Shown in pieces: positions 50,423-59,902 of a stretch of 64,000 nucleotides of DNA (position 1 is the stretch's first letter; every line of letters begins with the position of its first letter). Origin of the DNA: Gordonia sp. SID5947. GTDB lineage: Bacteria; Actinomycetota; Actinomycetes; Mycobacteriales; Mycobacteriaceae. The DNA is taken from positions 1,178,001 through 1,242,000 of the forward strand of contig NZ_WWHU01000001.1 of assembly GCF_009862785.1 (NCBI RefSeq). The letters run 5' to 3'. The notes under the pieces are model-generated. The model worked only from the letters and a program-made list of their open reading frames with translations. It did not search any database and was not told the DNA's origin. The position numbers and the translations under genes were made by a program.

Positions 50423-51106
50423 ATGAGTGAACTCTGGGCAGATATGGGGCCACAACTGTGGCCGGCCTTCTGGGTGACGTTGAAACTGACCTTCTTCTCC
50501 TCGATCGGGGCACTGATCTGGGGCACCATATTGGCCGCGATGCGGGTGTCCCCGGTTCCCGTTATGCGCGGGTTCTCCGAGGTCTACATCAACGTGGTCC
50601 GTAACACCCCGCTGACGTTGATCATCTTGTTCTGTTCCATCGGGCTCTACCAGAACCTCGGCCTCGCTCTGGCACCGGACAATGAGAACTTCATCGACAA
50701 CAACAACTTCTGGCTCGCAGTCCTGGCGTTCGTGCTCTACACGGCCACTTTCGTGTGCGAGACACTGCGTTCGGGCTTCAACACGGTGCCGATCGGCCAG
50801 GCCGAGGCCGCCCGATCACTGGGGCTCACGTTCACCCAGGTCTTCGGCATTATCATCTTGCCCCAAGCGCTGCGCTCGGTGATCGGACCGCTGGGCAGTG
50901 TGCTCATCGCCCTCACGAAGAACACCACGATCGCCTCCGTCATCGGTGTGGCCGAGGCCTCACTGCTGATGAAGGAAGAGCTCGAGACCTTCTCCGACCA
51001 GATCGTCGCGGTGTTCGCGATCATCGCGGTCGGCTTCATGATCATCACGCTGACCGAAGGCTTCGTCTTCGGGTACCTGGCCAAGCGACTGGCGGTGAAA
51101 CGATGA
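50423..51106 (+). CDS. gluC: Glutamate-type ABC transporter permease 1
   Basis: A 227-residue HisMQ-type permease with about five membrane segments, the [18 protein letters not shown] segment and the EAA loop [24 protein letters not shown] that contacts the ATPase. AAGGAAGGG precedes ATG 50423. The stop overlaps the gluD start (ATGA). Confidence 0.93.
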   Translation: MSELWADMGPQLWPAFWVTLKLTFFSSIGALIWGTILAAMRVSPVPVMRGFSEVYINVVRNTPLTLIILFCSIGLYQNLGLALAPDNENFIDNNNFWLAVLAFVLYTATFVCETLRSGFNTVPIGQAEAARSLGLTFTQVFGIIILPQALRSVIGPLGSVLIALTKNTTIASVIGVAEASLLMKEELETFSDQIVAVFAIIAVGFMIITLTEGFVFGYLAKRLAVKR

Positions 51107-51996
51107 GCAACGGCGCCACCGTCCTCTACGACGCACCAGGCCCCAAAGCGCGCAGACGCAATCGCCTCATCGCGTTCGCCTTCATCGCCATCCTGGTCGC
51201 TGTCGCCGCCTACGTTCTCTACATCCTGGGCGGAAATGACCAGCTGACATCGGAGAAGTGGGATCCGTTCGTCAAGTCGACCACCTGGACCACCTACGTC
51301 CTGCCCGGACTGTGGGGCACGCTGAAGGCGGCGGCACTCTCGATTGTCCTGGCCTTGCTGCTCGGCTCGGTCCTCGGCATCGGGCGATTGTCGGATCATC
51401 GATGGTTACGAGCCCTGTCTGGACTGTTCGTCGAGGTCTTTCGTGCGATCCCGGTGCTGATCCTGATGATCTTCGCCTACTATCTGTTCGCCGACTATGC
51501 GATCTTCCCGTCATCACAACTGGCGTTCGCAGCCGTCGTCACCGGTCTCACCCTCTACAACGGTTCGGTGATCGCCGAGATCCTTCGCTCCGGGATCAAC
51601 TCGCTCCCGAAGGGGCAGACCGAGGCGTCCATGGCGCTGGGTCTGCGCAAATCGCAGATGATGCGCATCATCCTGCTCCCCCAGGCGGTGACGGCGATGC
51701 TGCCTGCGTTGATCTCGCAGATGGTCATCGCCTTGAAGGACAGCGCGCTCGGATACGCCATCGGCTACATCGAGGTGGTCCGTTCGGGCATCCAGTCCGC
51801 TTCCTATTACGGAAACTATCTTCCGGCACTGGTCGTGGTAGCGATCGTGATGATCATCATCAATTTCGGGTTGTCGTCGCTTGCCACCTATCTCGAACGG
51901 CGGCTGCGTCAGGGCCGAACCAAGCGGGTGGTCCCCGATGCCGACGCCGCCGACCTGGCGGCCATGGAGAACCTACCGAGCTTCGGGCCGAAGTGA
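51103..51996 (+). CDS. gluD: Glutamate-type ABC transporter permease 2
   Basis: A 297-residue permease with an N-terminal basic stretch and first membrane segment ([21 protein letters not shown]), the [22 protein letters not shown] segment and EAA loop [26 protein letters not shown]. It pairs with GluC. The C-terminal tail is polar. Coupled to gluC by a four-base overlap; convergent with recX. Confidence 0.93.
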   Translation: MSNGATVLYDAPGPKARRRNRLIAFAFIAILVAVAAYVLYILGGNDQLTSEKWDPFVKSTTWTTYVLPGLWGTLKAAALSIVLALLLGSVLGIGRLSDHRWLRALSGLFVEVFRAIPVLILMIFAYYLFADYAIFPSSQLAFAAVVTGLTLYNGSVIAEILRSGINSLPKGQTEASMALGLRKSQMMRIILLPQAVTAMLPALISQMVIALKDSALGYAIGYIEVVRSGIQSASYYGNYLPALVVVAIVMIIINFGLSSLATYLERRLRQGRTKRVVPDADAADLAAMENLPSFGPK

Positions 51997-52024
51997 TCTC
52001 GGCACGAACCTCTGACCGTACGAT

Positions 52025-52543
52025 TCAGGTGTTCACGCCGTCGAGCGCCTCGGTGACAACGTCGATGGCCATCGACTGCGGGTAACCGCGACGCATCAGC
52101 ATCCCGGCCAGCCGTCGGAACAAGGTGTCGCGCATCGCCGGATCGGCGTGCAGCCGGTCCACCTGGGTGGGAGTCAGCTTCTTGGCGACGAGTTCGGCGG
52201 CGACGGCTCGCTCATCATCAGGGTCGATGTCGTCGAGAGCCGCCTCGATGATGCGGGCGTCGACACCCTTTGTGCGGAGTTCCTGGCGGAGGGCGACACG
52301 CCCTCGTCCAGAATGGGCGTGCCGTGACCGGACCCATTCGTTGGCGAACTCGGCATCGTCGACGAGCTGATGTTTCTCCAGACGGCTCATCACATCATCG
52401 ACAGCCTCGGCATCAAACCCTTTACGGGCCAACCGGTCAGCCATTTCCTGTCGCGAACGAGCGCGGACCCCGAGGAGTCGGAGTGCTGCATCCCAGGCGC
52501 TGGGACCGTTCCGTTCCTCGGGGTCCGGTGTGGTACTGCTCAT
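52025..52543 (-). CDS. recX: RecA regulator RecX
   Basis: A 172-residue RecX built of three helical repeats, for example LRLLGVRARSRQEMADRLARKGF, VDDVMSRLEKHQLVDDAEFANEWVRSRHAHSGRGRVALRQELRTKGV and LFRRLAGMLMRRGYPQSMAIDVV. It binds RecA filaments and limits their activity. It starts seven bases after the recA stop, in the same operon. Confidence 0.95.
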   Translation of the reverse strand: MSSTTPDPEERNGPSAWDAALRLLGVRARSRQEMADRLARKGFDAEAVDDVMSRLEKHQLVDDAEFANEWVRSRHAHSGRGRVALRQELRTKGVDARIIEAALDDIDPDDERAVAAELVAKKLTPTQVDRLHADPAMRDTLFRRLAGMLMRRGYPQSMAIDVVTEALDGVNT

Positions 52544-52550
52544 GACTCGA

Positions 52551-53594
52551 TCAGAATTCGACCGGGGCCGGCGCGACCTCGTCGGCGTCGACCACGGCAC
52601 CGATGCCCAGCTTTTCCTTGATCTTCTTCTCGATCTCGTCCCGGACGTCGTCGTTCTCCAGCAGGAACTTTCGCGCATTCTCCTTGCCCTGGCCGAGCTG
52701 GTCGCCCTCGTAGGTGAACCACGAGCCCGACTTGCGGATGAAGCCCTCCGCCACACCCATGTCGATGAGCGACCCCTCCTTGCTGATGCCCTGGCCGTAG
52801 AGAATGTCGAACTCGGCCTGCTTGAACGGCGGCGCAACCTTGTTCTTGACCACCTTCACCCGGGTGCGGTTGCCGACTGCGTCGGTGCCGTCCTTCAGGG
52901 TTTCGATACGCCGGACGTCCAGCCGGACAGAGGAATAGAACTTGAGAGCCTTGCCGCCGGTGGTGGTCTCCGGTGATCCGAACATGACGCCGATCTTCTC
53001 GCGCAGCTGGTTGATGAAGATCGCAGTGGTCTTCGAGTTGCTCAGCCCGGACGTCATCTTGCGCAGTGCCTGGCTCATCAGGCGGGCCTGCAAGCCCACG
53101 TGGCTGTCGCCCATCTCACCCTCGATCTCGGCGCGCGGGACGAGAGCGGCGACCGAGTCGATGACCAGGATGTCGAGCGCACCGGAGCGGATCAACATGT
53201 CCGCGATCTCCAGCGCCTGCTCTCCCGTGTCGGGCTGTGAGACCAGCAGTGCATCCGTGTCGACGCCGAGTTTGGCCGCGTAATCGGGATCGAGAGCGTG
53301 CTCGGCGTCGATGAAAGCGGCGATACCGCCGGCGGCCTGGGCATTGGCCACCGCATGCAGGGCGACGGTGGTCTTACCCGAGGATTCCGGCCCGTACACC
53401 TCGACGATCCGGCCGCGAGGGAGACCACCGATACCGAGCGCCACGTCCAACGCAATGGAGCCGGTCGGAATGACTGCGATCGGCTGACGGGTCTCCTCGC
53501 CGAGTCGCATGACCGATCCCTTGCCGAAGTTCTTGTCGATCTGTGCGAGGGCCAGATCGAGCGCCTTCTCCCTGTCCTGGGGTGCTGCTGCCAT
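52551..53594 (-). CDS. recA: Recombinase RecA
   Basis: A 347-residue RecA that forms filaments on single-stranded DNA, promotes strand exchange and activates LexA self-cleavage. Walker A is GPESSGKT near 68; [17 protein letters not shown] and [35 protein letters not shown] are intact. The M. tuberculosis intein is absent. GGAGGAGAACCCC precedes ATG 53594. Two control elements upstream are listed separately. Confidence 0.98.
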   Translation of the reverse strand: MAAAPQDREKALDLALAQIDKNFGKGSVMRLGEETRQPIAVIPTGSIALDVALGIGGLPRGRIVEVYGPESSGKTTVALHAVANAQAAGGIAAFIDAEHALDPDYAAKLGVDTDALLVSQPDTGEQALEIADMLIRSGALDILVIDSVAALVPRAEIEGEMGDSHVGLQARLMSQALRKMTSGLSNSKTTAIFINQLREKIGVMFGSPETTTGGKALKFYSSVRLDVRRIETLKDGTDAVGNRTRVKVVKNKVAPPFKQAEFDILYGQGISKEGSLIDMGVAEGFIRKSGSWFTYEGDQLGQGKENARKFLLENDDVRDEIEKKIKEKLGIGAVVDADEVAPAPVEF

Positions 53595-53660
53595 GGGGTT
53601 CTCCTCCGAACTCAGGGCCGGTGACCGGCCAGGTGGTCTGGTGTGGCTGTTGTGAGTTGC

Positions 53661-53683
53661 ACGTTAGCCACGGGTTCCGACAA
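53661..53683 (-). promoter_or_regulatory. recA promoter of the LexA-independent DNA-damage type
   Basis: On the minus strand TTGTCGGAA (53683-53675) is followed after eight bases by TAACGT (53666-53661). This fits the TTGTCRGTG-N8-TANNNT signature of mycobacterial damage promoters that act without LexA and depend on PafBC. It lies 67 bases before the recA start. Confidence 0.8.
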
Positions 53684-53744
53684 CTTCCGTCTACGCGCGT
53701 CGTTGCTTGGTCGTCTCAATGTCTGACGCACGCCCGGAGTCCGT

Positions 53745-53755
53745 GGTTCCGACAA
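53745..53755 (-). promoter_or_regulatory. Second TTGTCGGAACC element upstream of recA
   Basis: TTGTCGGAACC recurs 72 bases upstream of the promoter copy, same orientation. No TANNNT follows at eight bases, so it may be an extra activator site or a decayed promoter. Confidence 0.45.
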
Positions 53756-53767
53756 CACCCACAATGA

Positions 53768-53783
53768 ACGAACATGTGTTCGA
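53768..53783 (-). promoter_or_regulatory. LexA (SOS) box upstream of recA
   Basis: TCGAAC-ACAT-GTTCGT on the minus strand differs at one base from the consensus. It lies between the DUF3046 stop and recA and shows that recA also belongs to the classic SOS regulon. Confidence 0.85.
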
Positions 53784-53807
53784 TGGCAAGCACCGACACG
53801 CCCAGGG

Positions 53808-54002
53808 TCACCAGCGTTCGCGAGGGACGTCGAAATCTCGGCAGATGGCCACCCAGACATCCCGGGGATCCGCACCGCCTTCGATCGCCTGCGCCCCGGT
53901 ACGCCCTCCGAATTCGAGGAGAACGTGGTCGACCAGGATCGAATCGGCCGCCCGCTCCCCGAACTCGGTGGTGATCAGCTCGGTGAATTCGGTCAGGCGC
54001 AC
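53808..54002 (-). CDS. DUF3046 family small protein
   Basis: A 64-residue protein (MRLTEFTELITTEFGERAADSILVDHVL ... DPRDVWVAICRDFDVPRERW), the Rv2738c counterpart just upstream of recA in Actinobacteria. Function unknown. Start GTG 54002. It ends 213 bases before recA and starts nine bases after the glycosyltransferase stop. Confidence 0.88.
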   Translation of the reverse strand: MRLTEFTELITTEFGERAADSILVDHVLLEFGGRTGAQAIEGGADPRDVWVAICRDFDVPRERW

Positions 54003-54011
54003 GCGGCCAGC

Positions 54012-55217
54012 CTACCCACGCCGAACGACCCTTCTCGACGCGGCAACAGACGGCGGCAACAGGCGGCGGACCACTTGCACCGCGTCGGTAACTCCGGCCG
54101 CCGACGCCGAGGCACGCGCCGCGGCCGCCGTGTACGACGGATCGGTGAGCACCTCCCGGGCCGCCGACACCATGGCGGGCACCCCCACCGGCCGGACGAG
54201 CACGCCACTCCCCTGACGCTGCACCCGGTTCGCCAGTTCCCACTGGTCACCGCCCCCGGGAACCGTCACAACCGGGACACCGGCCGAGAGTGCCTTGGCC
54301 AACATCCCGTGTCCGCCACCGCAGATCACCAGATCGGTGTCCGAGAGGATCTCGTCCTGTCGGGCCGTGCCCACCACGACATGGTCCGGGAGCTGTTCGG
54401 CCGACGGCGGATTCAGGGCCGAGAGCACCACGCGCACAGGGAAACCGAGCTCATCGGCGGCAAGTGCGGCGACCGCGGTCCCGGCCATGTCCGCTGCGCC
54501 GGTGACCGCGGTCGAAGGCGCGACGAGGACAAGCGGCTCCGTTCCCGGCGGCCGGTCGAAGACGGATTCGGTCGGCTCCCACAGCAGGGGACCCACGAGG
54601 TGGGTGTCCACCGGCCAGTCCGGCCGATACACCTCGAGCGCGGGGAGTGTGGCGATGAGCCGCGCCGAGGGCCGGGACCTCGATGCACCGAGGCCGATCT
54701 CGGACCGTGCGTGATCCCGCTGCCGCTCACCACGACGAAGCGACCGCGCGGTCGCCGCACGCATCGCCGAGTCACGCAGCCGGCCCCGCCAACCGGCGCC
54801 GGGTTCGAGGCCCGCGCCGATCGGCGGCAGACCACGGGATGGTCGGTACAGCGGGTGCGGCGACAGTTCCACCCACGGCACACCGACGAGTTCGGCGGCC
54901 CACGCGCCCCCGACGGTGATCACGTCCGAGATCACCAGGTCCACCCGACGTTCGGCCAGCACAGGCGCCAGTGACACCGCGATGCGCGCGGCGCGTGCGC
55001 TCAGTTTCGCGCCGGCGTCCGCGTCGTCGTCCCCGACCTCGACGGCCAGGCCGGGGAGTTCGGCGACCTCCACGCCACGTCCGGCCGCCGCCGCGCGCCA
55101 CCGAAGCCCCGTGTAGACGATCGTCTCGACGCCGTCGGCGTCCAGCCGCTCGGCGAGGGCGAAAGCCGGAAACGCATGTCCCGCATCAGGTCCTGCCACG
55201 ATCGCGACGCGTGCCAT
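54012..55217 (-). CDS. Glycosyltransferase, GT1/MGT-like (Rv2739c-like)
   Basis: A 401-residue GT-B fold enzyme. The N-terminal half starts ARVAIVAGPDAGHAFPAFALAERL, typical of macrolide/sterol glucosyltransferases; the C-terminal nucleotide-sugar site has DLVICGGGHGMLAKALSAGVPVVTVPGGGDQWELANRV. Acceptor unknown. It resembles Rv2739c by position. GAGGAGATCC precedes ATG 55217. A terminator-like hairpin for pspA lies upstream, so this gene probably has its own promoter. Confidence 0.85.
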   Translation of the reverse strand: MARVAIVAGPDAGHAFPAFALAERLDADGVETIVYTGLRWRAAAAGRGVEVAELPGLAVEVGDDDADAGAKLSARAARIAVSLAPVLAERRVDLVISDVITVGGAWAAELVGVPWVELSPHPLYRPSRGLPPIGAGLEPGAGWRGRLRDSAMRAATARSLRRGERQRDHARSEIGLGASRSRPSARLIATLPALEVYRPDWPVDTHLVGPLLWEPTESVFDRPPGTEPLVLVAPSTAVTGAADMAGTAVAALAADELGFPVRVVLSALNPPSAEQLPDHVVVGTARQDEILSDTDLVICGGGHGMLAKALSAGVPVVTVPGGGDQWELANRVQRQGSGVLVRPVGVPAMVSAAREVLTDPSYTAAAARASASAAGVTDAVQVVRRLLPPSVAASRRVVRRG

Positions 55218-55279
55218 GGATCTCCTCGCTGCCGCGCACGCCGGGTCCGGGTGGGCCGCAGCGGTCTCGGGCTCATCGG

Positions 55280-55318
55280 ACGACAAACGGCCCCCATCGG
55301 CGGGAGGCCGTTCGTCGT
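55280..55318 (-). terminator. Stem-loop terminator after pspA
   Basis: ACGACAAACGGCC (55280-55292) pairs with GGCCGTTCGTCGT (55306-55318): 13 positions with one mismatch and a 13-base loop. It begins 23 bases after the pspA stop. Confidence 0.75.
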
Positions 55319-55341
55319 GGTCGGATCGTGGTCCGGGTCGG

Positions 55342-56163
55342 TCAGTTGCCGGCCTGTGGCGGCTGTTCGGTGGCCGGTGTGGTCGGTTGCGCGGGCTGGG
55401 CGGCCGGCTGTGCGGTGCCGGCACCGGCCGAGGGCAGCGCTCCACCCGCCATGCTGGCGCGGATCTGCTCGAGCCGGGCATGCCCGGCCATCTGCACCCC
55501 GGCCTGCTCGACTTCCTGCATGCGGCCCTGAACGGTGTTCTGCGCGAGTTCGGCCTGCCCCAACGCGTTGGCGTAGCGACGCTCGATCTTGTCGCGCACC
55601 TGGTCGAGATTCGGGGTGTTGCCCGGCACCGCGAGTTCGCTCATCTGATTGAGCGACGCACTCACCTGTTCCTGCATCTTGGCCTGCTCGAGCTGACTCA
55701 GCAGCTTCGACCGCTCGGCGAGCTTCTGCTGGAGCATCATCGCGTTGCGCTCGACGGCCTTCTTGGCCTGCTCGGCCGCCTGCAACGACTGATCGTGCAG
55801 CACCTTGAGATCCTCGACGCTCTGCTCCGCGGTCACCAACTGCGCAGCAAAGGCCTCGGCGGCGTTGGTGTACTCCTGCGCCTTCGCCGTGTCGCCCGCG
55901 CCGGTCGCCTGATCCGCCAGCGTCAGCGCCTGACGCGTGTTGGCCTGGAGTTTCTCGATCTCCTCGAGCTGACGGTTGAGTTTCATCTCCAGCTGACGCT
56001 GGTTACCGATGACCGATGCAGCCTGCTGGGACAGTGCCTGGTGCTGACGCTGAGCGTCCTCGATCGCCTGCTGGATCTGGATCTTCGGGTCTGCGTTCTC
56101 GTCGATCTTGGCGTTACCAAGTGCCATCAGGTAGCGCCACGCCTTCACGAACGGGTTCGCCAT
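55342..56163 (-). CDS. pspA: Phage-shock protein PspA (35-kDa antigen-like)
   Basis: A 273-residue PspA/IM30 protein that lines stressed membranes and maintains envelope function. It starts [27 protein letters not shown] and is coiled coil to about residue 220 ([33 protein letters not shown]). The tail is Ala/Gln/Pro-rich. It lies 132 bases after clgR on the same strand, like Rv2745c-Rv2744c, so ClgR and the ECF promoter upstream of clgR should drive it. No pspM or pspN genes follow. Confidence 0.94.
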   Translation of the reverse strand: MANPFVKAWRYLMALGNAKIDENADPKIQIQQAIEDAQRQHQALSQQAASVIGNQRQLEMKLNRQLEEIEKLQANTRQALTLADQATGAGDTAKAQEYTNAAEAFAAQLVTAEQSVEDLKVLHDQSLQAAEQAKKAVERNAMMLQQKLAERSKLLSQLEQAKMQEQVSASLNQMSELAVPGNTPNLDQVRDKIERRYANALGQAELAQNTVQGRMQEVEQAGVQMAGHARLEQIRASMAGGALPSAGAGTAQPAAQPAQPTTPATEQPPQAGN

Positions 56164-56295
56164 ACTTGCGTCAACTCCATTCCGGGTGGTCGGTGGTGTG
56201 TAACCAATCTAGCGTCTGGGACCGTGGCGCGGCGACACCCACGATGCCGGTCCCGTACGCGGCGCGATCGTCGCGGCGCGACAACCGCGGGAGCA

Positions 56296-56652
56296 TCAGG
56301 CGGCGGCGAGCGCCGCCCCCTCGGAACGACCGGCAGGCCCGGGGATGACGACCTTGGCGTCGAGTACGCCCATGTCCGCGGTCGCAACCGTCTCGGCGCC
56401 GACCAGGCGATCGCTGTCGGCCGGCAGCATCGCGAGGCCGATGTCGAGCAGGAGCTCGGCGATCTCCACGTCGAGTGCATCGCAGATCGCAGCGAGGAGC
56501 TCGCTGGAAGCCTCCTTCTGCCCACGTTCGACCTCCGACAGGTAGCCGAGACTGACCCGTGCGTCGGTGGAGACCTCACGCAGCGTGCGGCCCTGGGTCG
56601 TGCGTACCCGGCGCAGGCTCTCGCCCAGCGCCTCTCGCAGTAGCACTGCCAT
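56296..56652 (-). CDS. clgR: Transcriptional regulator ClgR
   Basis: A 118-residue XRE-type activator of Clp protease and pspA genes. The helix-turn-helix spans about 9-63 ([50 protein letters not shown]). The C-terminal Ala-rich end ([11 protein letters not shown]) looks like a Clp degron, as in other ClgR proteins that are ClpP substrates. The ATG lies about 120 bases after an ECF-type promoter. Confidence 0.94.
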   Translation of the reverse strand: MAVLLREALGESLRRVRTTQGRTLREVSTDARVSLGYLSEVERGQKEASSELLAAICDALDVEIAELLLDIGLAMLPADSDRLVGAETVATADMGVLDAKVVIPGPAGRSEGAALAAA

Positions 56653-56773
56653 CGGGCGTCCTCCTCACTGCTCGGTTGCCTTCGGCCGTGGCGAACTCTG
56701 GATTCGTCACGCCGTCGTTCGTCACGACCACATCTTCACGACAACGTCTTCACGACCGGACCATCACCACCAC

Positions 56774-56799
56774 AACGTCTGGGACACCACACCGGTTCC
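56774..56799 (-). promoter_or_regulatory. ECF-type (SigE class) promoter of clgR
   Basis: On the minus strand GGAAC (56799-56795) and GTT (56776-56774, in ACGTTG) are 18 bases apart, the same geometry as at sigB. In M. tuberculosis clgR-pspA is SigE-dependent. Confidence 0.75.
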
Positions 56800-56891
56800 C
56801 TGTCGCCACGGTCGCGGGTTCGGCGGAAGTCACCGTCGTGACGACGACAGTAGTCGAATATGACTGCCGGTGCCGCGCGGTATCGCGCGCG

Positions 56892-57617
56892 TCATCCGGA
56901 GTTGCGCCGAGGGCGAACACCGGTTGGGTCCGAGGCATCCGGAGATGCATCGCCCACCGGGGTCTCCGATCGGTCTGCCGCAACAGAACGGTTCCGCAGC
57001 GCCAGTGCCTGCCAGATGTAATCGAAGCCGGTGAAGACGGTGACGGCCAGCGCGACGCCCATCACCACGGCGGCGGCCACGTGCCACGGTCCGTCGAGCG
57101 GCAACAGATAGAGACCGATGGCCACCGCCTGCAGCAGGGTCTTCAGCTTGCCGCCGCGGCTCGCCGGGATCACACCGTGACGCAGCACCCAGAATCGCAG
57201 GGCCGTGACACCGAGTTCGCGGGCGAGGATCACCGCGGTGACCCACCACGACAGGTCGCCGAGAACGGACAGGCCGAGCAGAGCCGCACCGATGAGCGCC
57301 TTGTCTGCGATCGGGTCGGCCATCTTCCCGAAATCGGTGACGAGGCCTCGCTCCCGCGCCAGACGGCCGTCGTAGCGGTCGGTGATGGCAGCGATCGCGA
57401 AGATCACCGCCGCAACGATCCGCCATGCTGTGTCGTGCCCGCCGCCGATGAAGAGGGCCGCGACGAACACGGGGACCAGGACGATGCGGAAGACGGTGAG
57501 CGCGTTGGCGATGTTGACCAGTGGTACCGGGTCTACGGGGTCGGTGATGTGGTCGGGTCCACGACCGGCGCCGGCAATCCCGTGCTCGTGCACGGCACGG
57601 CGCATCCGATCGGTCAT
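56892..57617 (-). CDS. pgsA: CDP-diacylglycerol-glycerol-3-phosphate 3-phosphatidyltransferase
   Basis: A 241-residue membrane enzyme that makes phosphatidylglycerophosphate, the precursor of phosphatidylglycerol and cardiolipin. The CDP-alcohol phosphotransferase motif is complete: D80, D83, G84, A87, R88, G97, D101 and D105 in DRYDGRLARERGLVTDFGKMADPIAD. About six membrane segments. Position next to clgR matches pgsA3 (Rv2746c). ATG 57617. Confidence 0.93.
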   Translation of the reverse strand: MTDRMRRAVHEHGIAGAGRGPDHITDPVDPVPLVNIANALTVFRIVLVPVFVAALFIGGGHDTAWRIVAAVIFAIAAITDRYDGRLARERGLVTDFGKMADPIADKALIGAALLGLSVLGDLSWWVTAVILARELGVTALRFWVLRHGVIPASRGGKLKTLLQAVAIGLYLLPLDGPWHVAAAVVMGVALAVTVFTGFDYIWQALALRNRSVAADRSETPVGDASPDASDPTGVRPRRNSG

Positions 57618-57759
57618 GACGCACCGATCTCTCGTGGTCGCCGACCGACCAGGCGATACTGCTCCCGCACGCCCACAGCCTATCGGCACCCCGGTCGCGG
57701 GCTGTCCGCGAGGGCGGACTCCGCTCGAAAGGCGCGTGCGCGGCCGTCCTGCGCGCGAC

Positions 57760-57765
57760 TACTGT
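57760..57765 (+). promoter_or_regulatory. -10 hexamer for argA
   Basis: TACTGT ends eight bases before ATG 57774. Leaderless start is likely, although GAGG between them could serve as a weak ribosome site. Confidence 0.45.
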
Positions 57766-57773
57766 GAGGTCTC

Positions 57774-58373
57774 ATGCCCCCTGCAGTCCCCGACCCCGAG
57801 CCCCGGACGCCGCCGCCCGGCTCCCCGGGACCAACCGCCGGAGACGACGCGAACGCCCCTGCCGCGGCAGAGGTTCGCGACGCGGTGATCCGACGGGCAC
57901 GAACGTCGGACGTACCCCGGATCAAGGAACTCATCGATCAGTACGCGGGCCGCATCCTTCTCGAGAAGAACCTCGTCACGCTCTACGAGGCGGTACAGGA
58001 GTTCTGGGTGGCCGACCTCGACGGTGTGGTCGTCGGATGTGGCGCGCTGCACGTCCTCTGGGCCGACCTCGGCGAGGTGCGTACCGTCGCGGTCGACACC
58101 GGGTACGCGGGCCGCGGTGTCGGTCACCGGATCGTCGCGCGGCTGATGGACATGGCCCGGGAGTTGCAGCTGTCACGCGTATTCGTGCTCACCTTCGAGA
58201 CCTCGTTCTTCGCGCGGCACGGTTTCAGTGAGATCGACGGCACGCCCGTGACCCGCGAGGTGTTCGAGGAGATGTGCCGTTCCTACGACACCGGCGTCGC
58301 CGAGTTCCTCGATCTCAGCTACGTGAAGCCCAACACCCTCGGCAACACCCGGATGCTGGCCAACCTCAACTGA
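57774..58373 (+). CDS. argA: Amino-acid N-acetyltransferase (N-acetylglutamate synthase)
   Basis: A 199-residue GNAT enzyme of the short Rv2747 type, which acetylates glutamate or glutamine as first step of arginine synthesis. A 35-residue Pro/Ala-rich N-terminus precedes VIRRARTSDVPRIKELIDQYAGRILLEKNLVTLYE. The acetyl-CoA loop is DTGYAGRGVGHRIVARL. The C-terminal SYVKPNTLGNTRMLANLN is typical. Divergent from pgsA. Confidence 0.9.
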   Translation: MPPAVPDPEPRTPPPGSPGPTAGDDANAPAAAEVRDAVIRRARTSDVPRIKELIDQYAGRILLEKNLVTLYEAVQEFWVADLDGVVVGCGALHVLWADLGEVRTVAVDTGYAGRGVGHRIVARLMDMARELQLSRVFVLTFETSFFARHGFSEIDGTPVTREVFEEMCRSYDTGVAEFLDLSYVKPNTLGNTRMLANLN

Positions 58374-58390
58374 TCAGGACAGGAGTCCCG

Positions 58391-58675
58391 ATGGCGACCT
58401 TTGCCGTCCACTACACCTACGAACCGCCCAAGGCGGCGCTGCGCGACCAGTACCGGCCTTTACATCGTGAGTGGCTGGGCGAGGAGAACACCGCCGGCAA
58501 CGTCCTGCTGGCCGGCCCCTACCCGGACGGCTCCGGCGCGCTGATCGTCGTCCGCGCCGAGAGCCTCGCCGCCGCCGAGGCGCTTCTGGCCAACGATCCG
58601 TTCATCGCACACGAGGCCGTCGACGGTGTCCGGGTGATCGAATGGACCCAGGTCTTCGGGCCGTTCGACGCCTGA
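58391..58675 (+). CDS. YciI family protein
   Basis: A 94-residue dimeric ferredoxin-like-fold protein (FAVHYTYEPPKAALRDQYRPLHREWLGEEN ... DGSGALIVVRAESLAAAEALLANDPF). The conserved His in the RPLHREWL segment and the Asp in NDPF are the proposed active-site residues. Reaction unknown. AGGAG precedes ATG 58391, 17 bases after argA, so the two form a transcript. Confidence 0.9.
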   Translation: MATFAVHYTYEPPKAALRDQYRPLHREWLGEENTAGNVLLAGPYPDGSGALIVVRAESLAAAEALLANDPFIAHEAVDGVRVIEWTQVFGPFDA

Positions 58676-58705
58676 TCCACCCGGACCACCGCCGGTTGGC
58701 GATCG

Positions 58706-59692
58706 TCAGCGAGCCGTCGGTTCGGAATTCCGCGACCTGACCAGGCTCGCCACGGTGGTGATCACCAGCGTCAGGATGATCACCCCCAGCGAGACCGGGG
58801 TGGTCACCTCGGGCACAGACACATGCTCACCACCGTTGACGAACGGCAGCGTGTTCTCGTGCAGCGCGTGCAGGATCAGCTTCACGCCGATGAACGCCAA
58901 GATGAACGACAGCCCGTACGACAGGTAGACGAGTCGATCGAGCAGCCCGCCGAGCAAGAAGTACAGCTGGCGAAGTCCCATCAGTGCGAACGCGTTTGCG
59001 GTGAAGACCAGATAGGGCTCCTGGGTGAGACCGTAGATCGCCGGGATCGAATCGAGCGCGAACAGCACGTCGGTGAAACCGATGACCACGAGCACCATCA
59101 GCATCGGGGTCGCCAGGCGTTTGCCGTTGGCCTTGGTGAACAACTTGTCGCCGTCGTACTCGTCCGAGGTACGCAGATAGCGTTTCACGAACCGCTCGAG
59201 GCGGCTCTCCCGCTGCTCCTCGTGCTCCACCGGGTCGTCGCTCTCACTGACCAGCTTGACCGCGGTGAAGATCAGGAACGCACCGAACAGGTAGAAGACC
59301 CAGCTGTAGGCGTTGATCGCCGCGGCGCCCACCAGGATGAAGACCGTCCGCATGACCAGGGCCATCACGATGCCGAGCAGCAGAACCTTCTGCTGATACT
59401 CCTTGGGCACCGCGAACTTCGACATGATGATGACGAAGACGAACAGGTTGTCCACCGAGAGCGCCTTCTCGGTCACGTAACCGGCGAAGTACTCACCGCC
59501 GAACGTGCCGCCCCATTTCCACCAGACGAACAGCCCGAAGACCAGGGCGATCGAGATGTAGACGGCCGACCAGGCCCCCGATTCCTTCAGGGACGGGGCG
59601 TGTGGGACCCGGACGTGGGCAAAGAAGTCGAAGACGAACAGGCCTGCGATCACCACACAGGTGACGATCCAGACCGTTGTCGAGATATCCAT
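58706..59692 (-). CDS. terC: TerC family membrane protein (Mn2+ exporter type)
   Basis: A 328-residue protein with about nine membrane segments and the TerC signatures EKALSVDNLFVFVIIMSKFAVP and GFTDVLFALDSIPAIYGLTQEPYLVFTANAFALMGLRQLYFLL, whose Asp residues line the metal path. TerC proteins export Mn2+ (Alx/MeeY type) or load secreted metalloproteins. GGAGGAG precedes ATG 59692. A manganese-type riboswitch in the leader supports an Mn2+ role. Confidence 0.93.
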   Translation of the reverse strand: MDISTTVWIVTCVVIAGLFVFDFFAHVRVPHAPSLKESGAWSAVYISIALVFGLFVWWKWGGTFGGEYFAGYVTEKALSVDNLFVFVIIMSKFAVPKEYQQKVLLLGIVMALVMRTVFILVGAAAINAYSWVFYLFGAFLIFTAVKLVSESDDPVEHEEQRESRLERFVKRYLRTSDEYDGDKLFTKANGKRLATPMLMVLVVIGFTDVLFALDSIPAIYGLTQEPYLVFTANAFALMGLRQLYFLLGGLLDRLVYLSYGLSFILAFIGVKLILHALHENTLPFVNGGEHVSVPEVTTPVSLGVIILTLVITTVASLVRSRNSEPTAR

Positions 59693-59759
59693 GAAAGTGA
59701 TCTCCTCCAGCGCGCAGCACAAGCATGCGATGCCAGAGGTCTCTCCCGCCGGGGGGTGC

Positions 59760-59902
59760 GATGAGCTCGCATCAGGATGATGCGCTCATCGGGCCGACCG
59801 ACGAATCCGGGCCGTCCGCGCCGCGATGATCGGCATCGCGGCCCGGGGCGACCGTATTGACGGAGACGCCGCAAAGGGTGGGGATACTCCCCTCTTCGAT
59901 CA
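59760..59902 (-). promoter_or_regulatory. yybP-ykoY-type (manganese) riboswitch upstream of terC
   Basis: The minus-strand leader begins with AGAGGGGAGTA, then CGTCTCCGTCAATACGG and a GC-rich arm (59900 down to about 59800). GGGGAGUA and GUCAAUACG-like pieces are the conserved parts of the yybP-ykoY aptamer, which binds Mn2+ and often controls TerC-type and Mn efflux genes. A -10 TAGGCT at 59914-59909 puts the RNA start near 59902. A 12-bp stem with a two-base bulge (59761-59789) may be the expression platform. The 3' limit is approximate. Confidence 0.75.

Noticed and set aside
52551..53594. Intein in recA, as in M. tuberculosis
   Set aside because: The reading frame is continuous at normal length with no inserted block.
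56860..56895. ClgR box near pgsA/clgR
   Set aside because: A CGCGGTATCGCG stretch is present, but the spacing does not fit CGC-N5-GCG and it lies at the pgsA 3' end.
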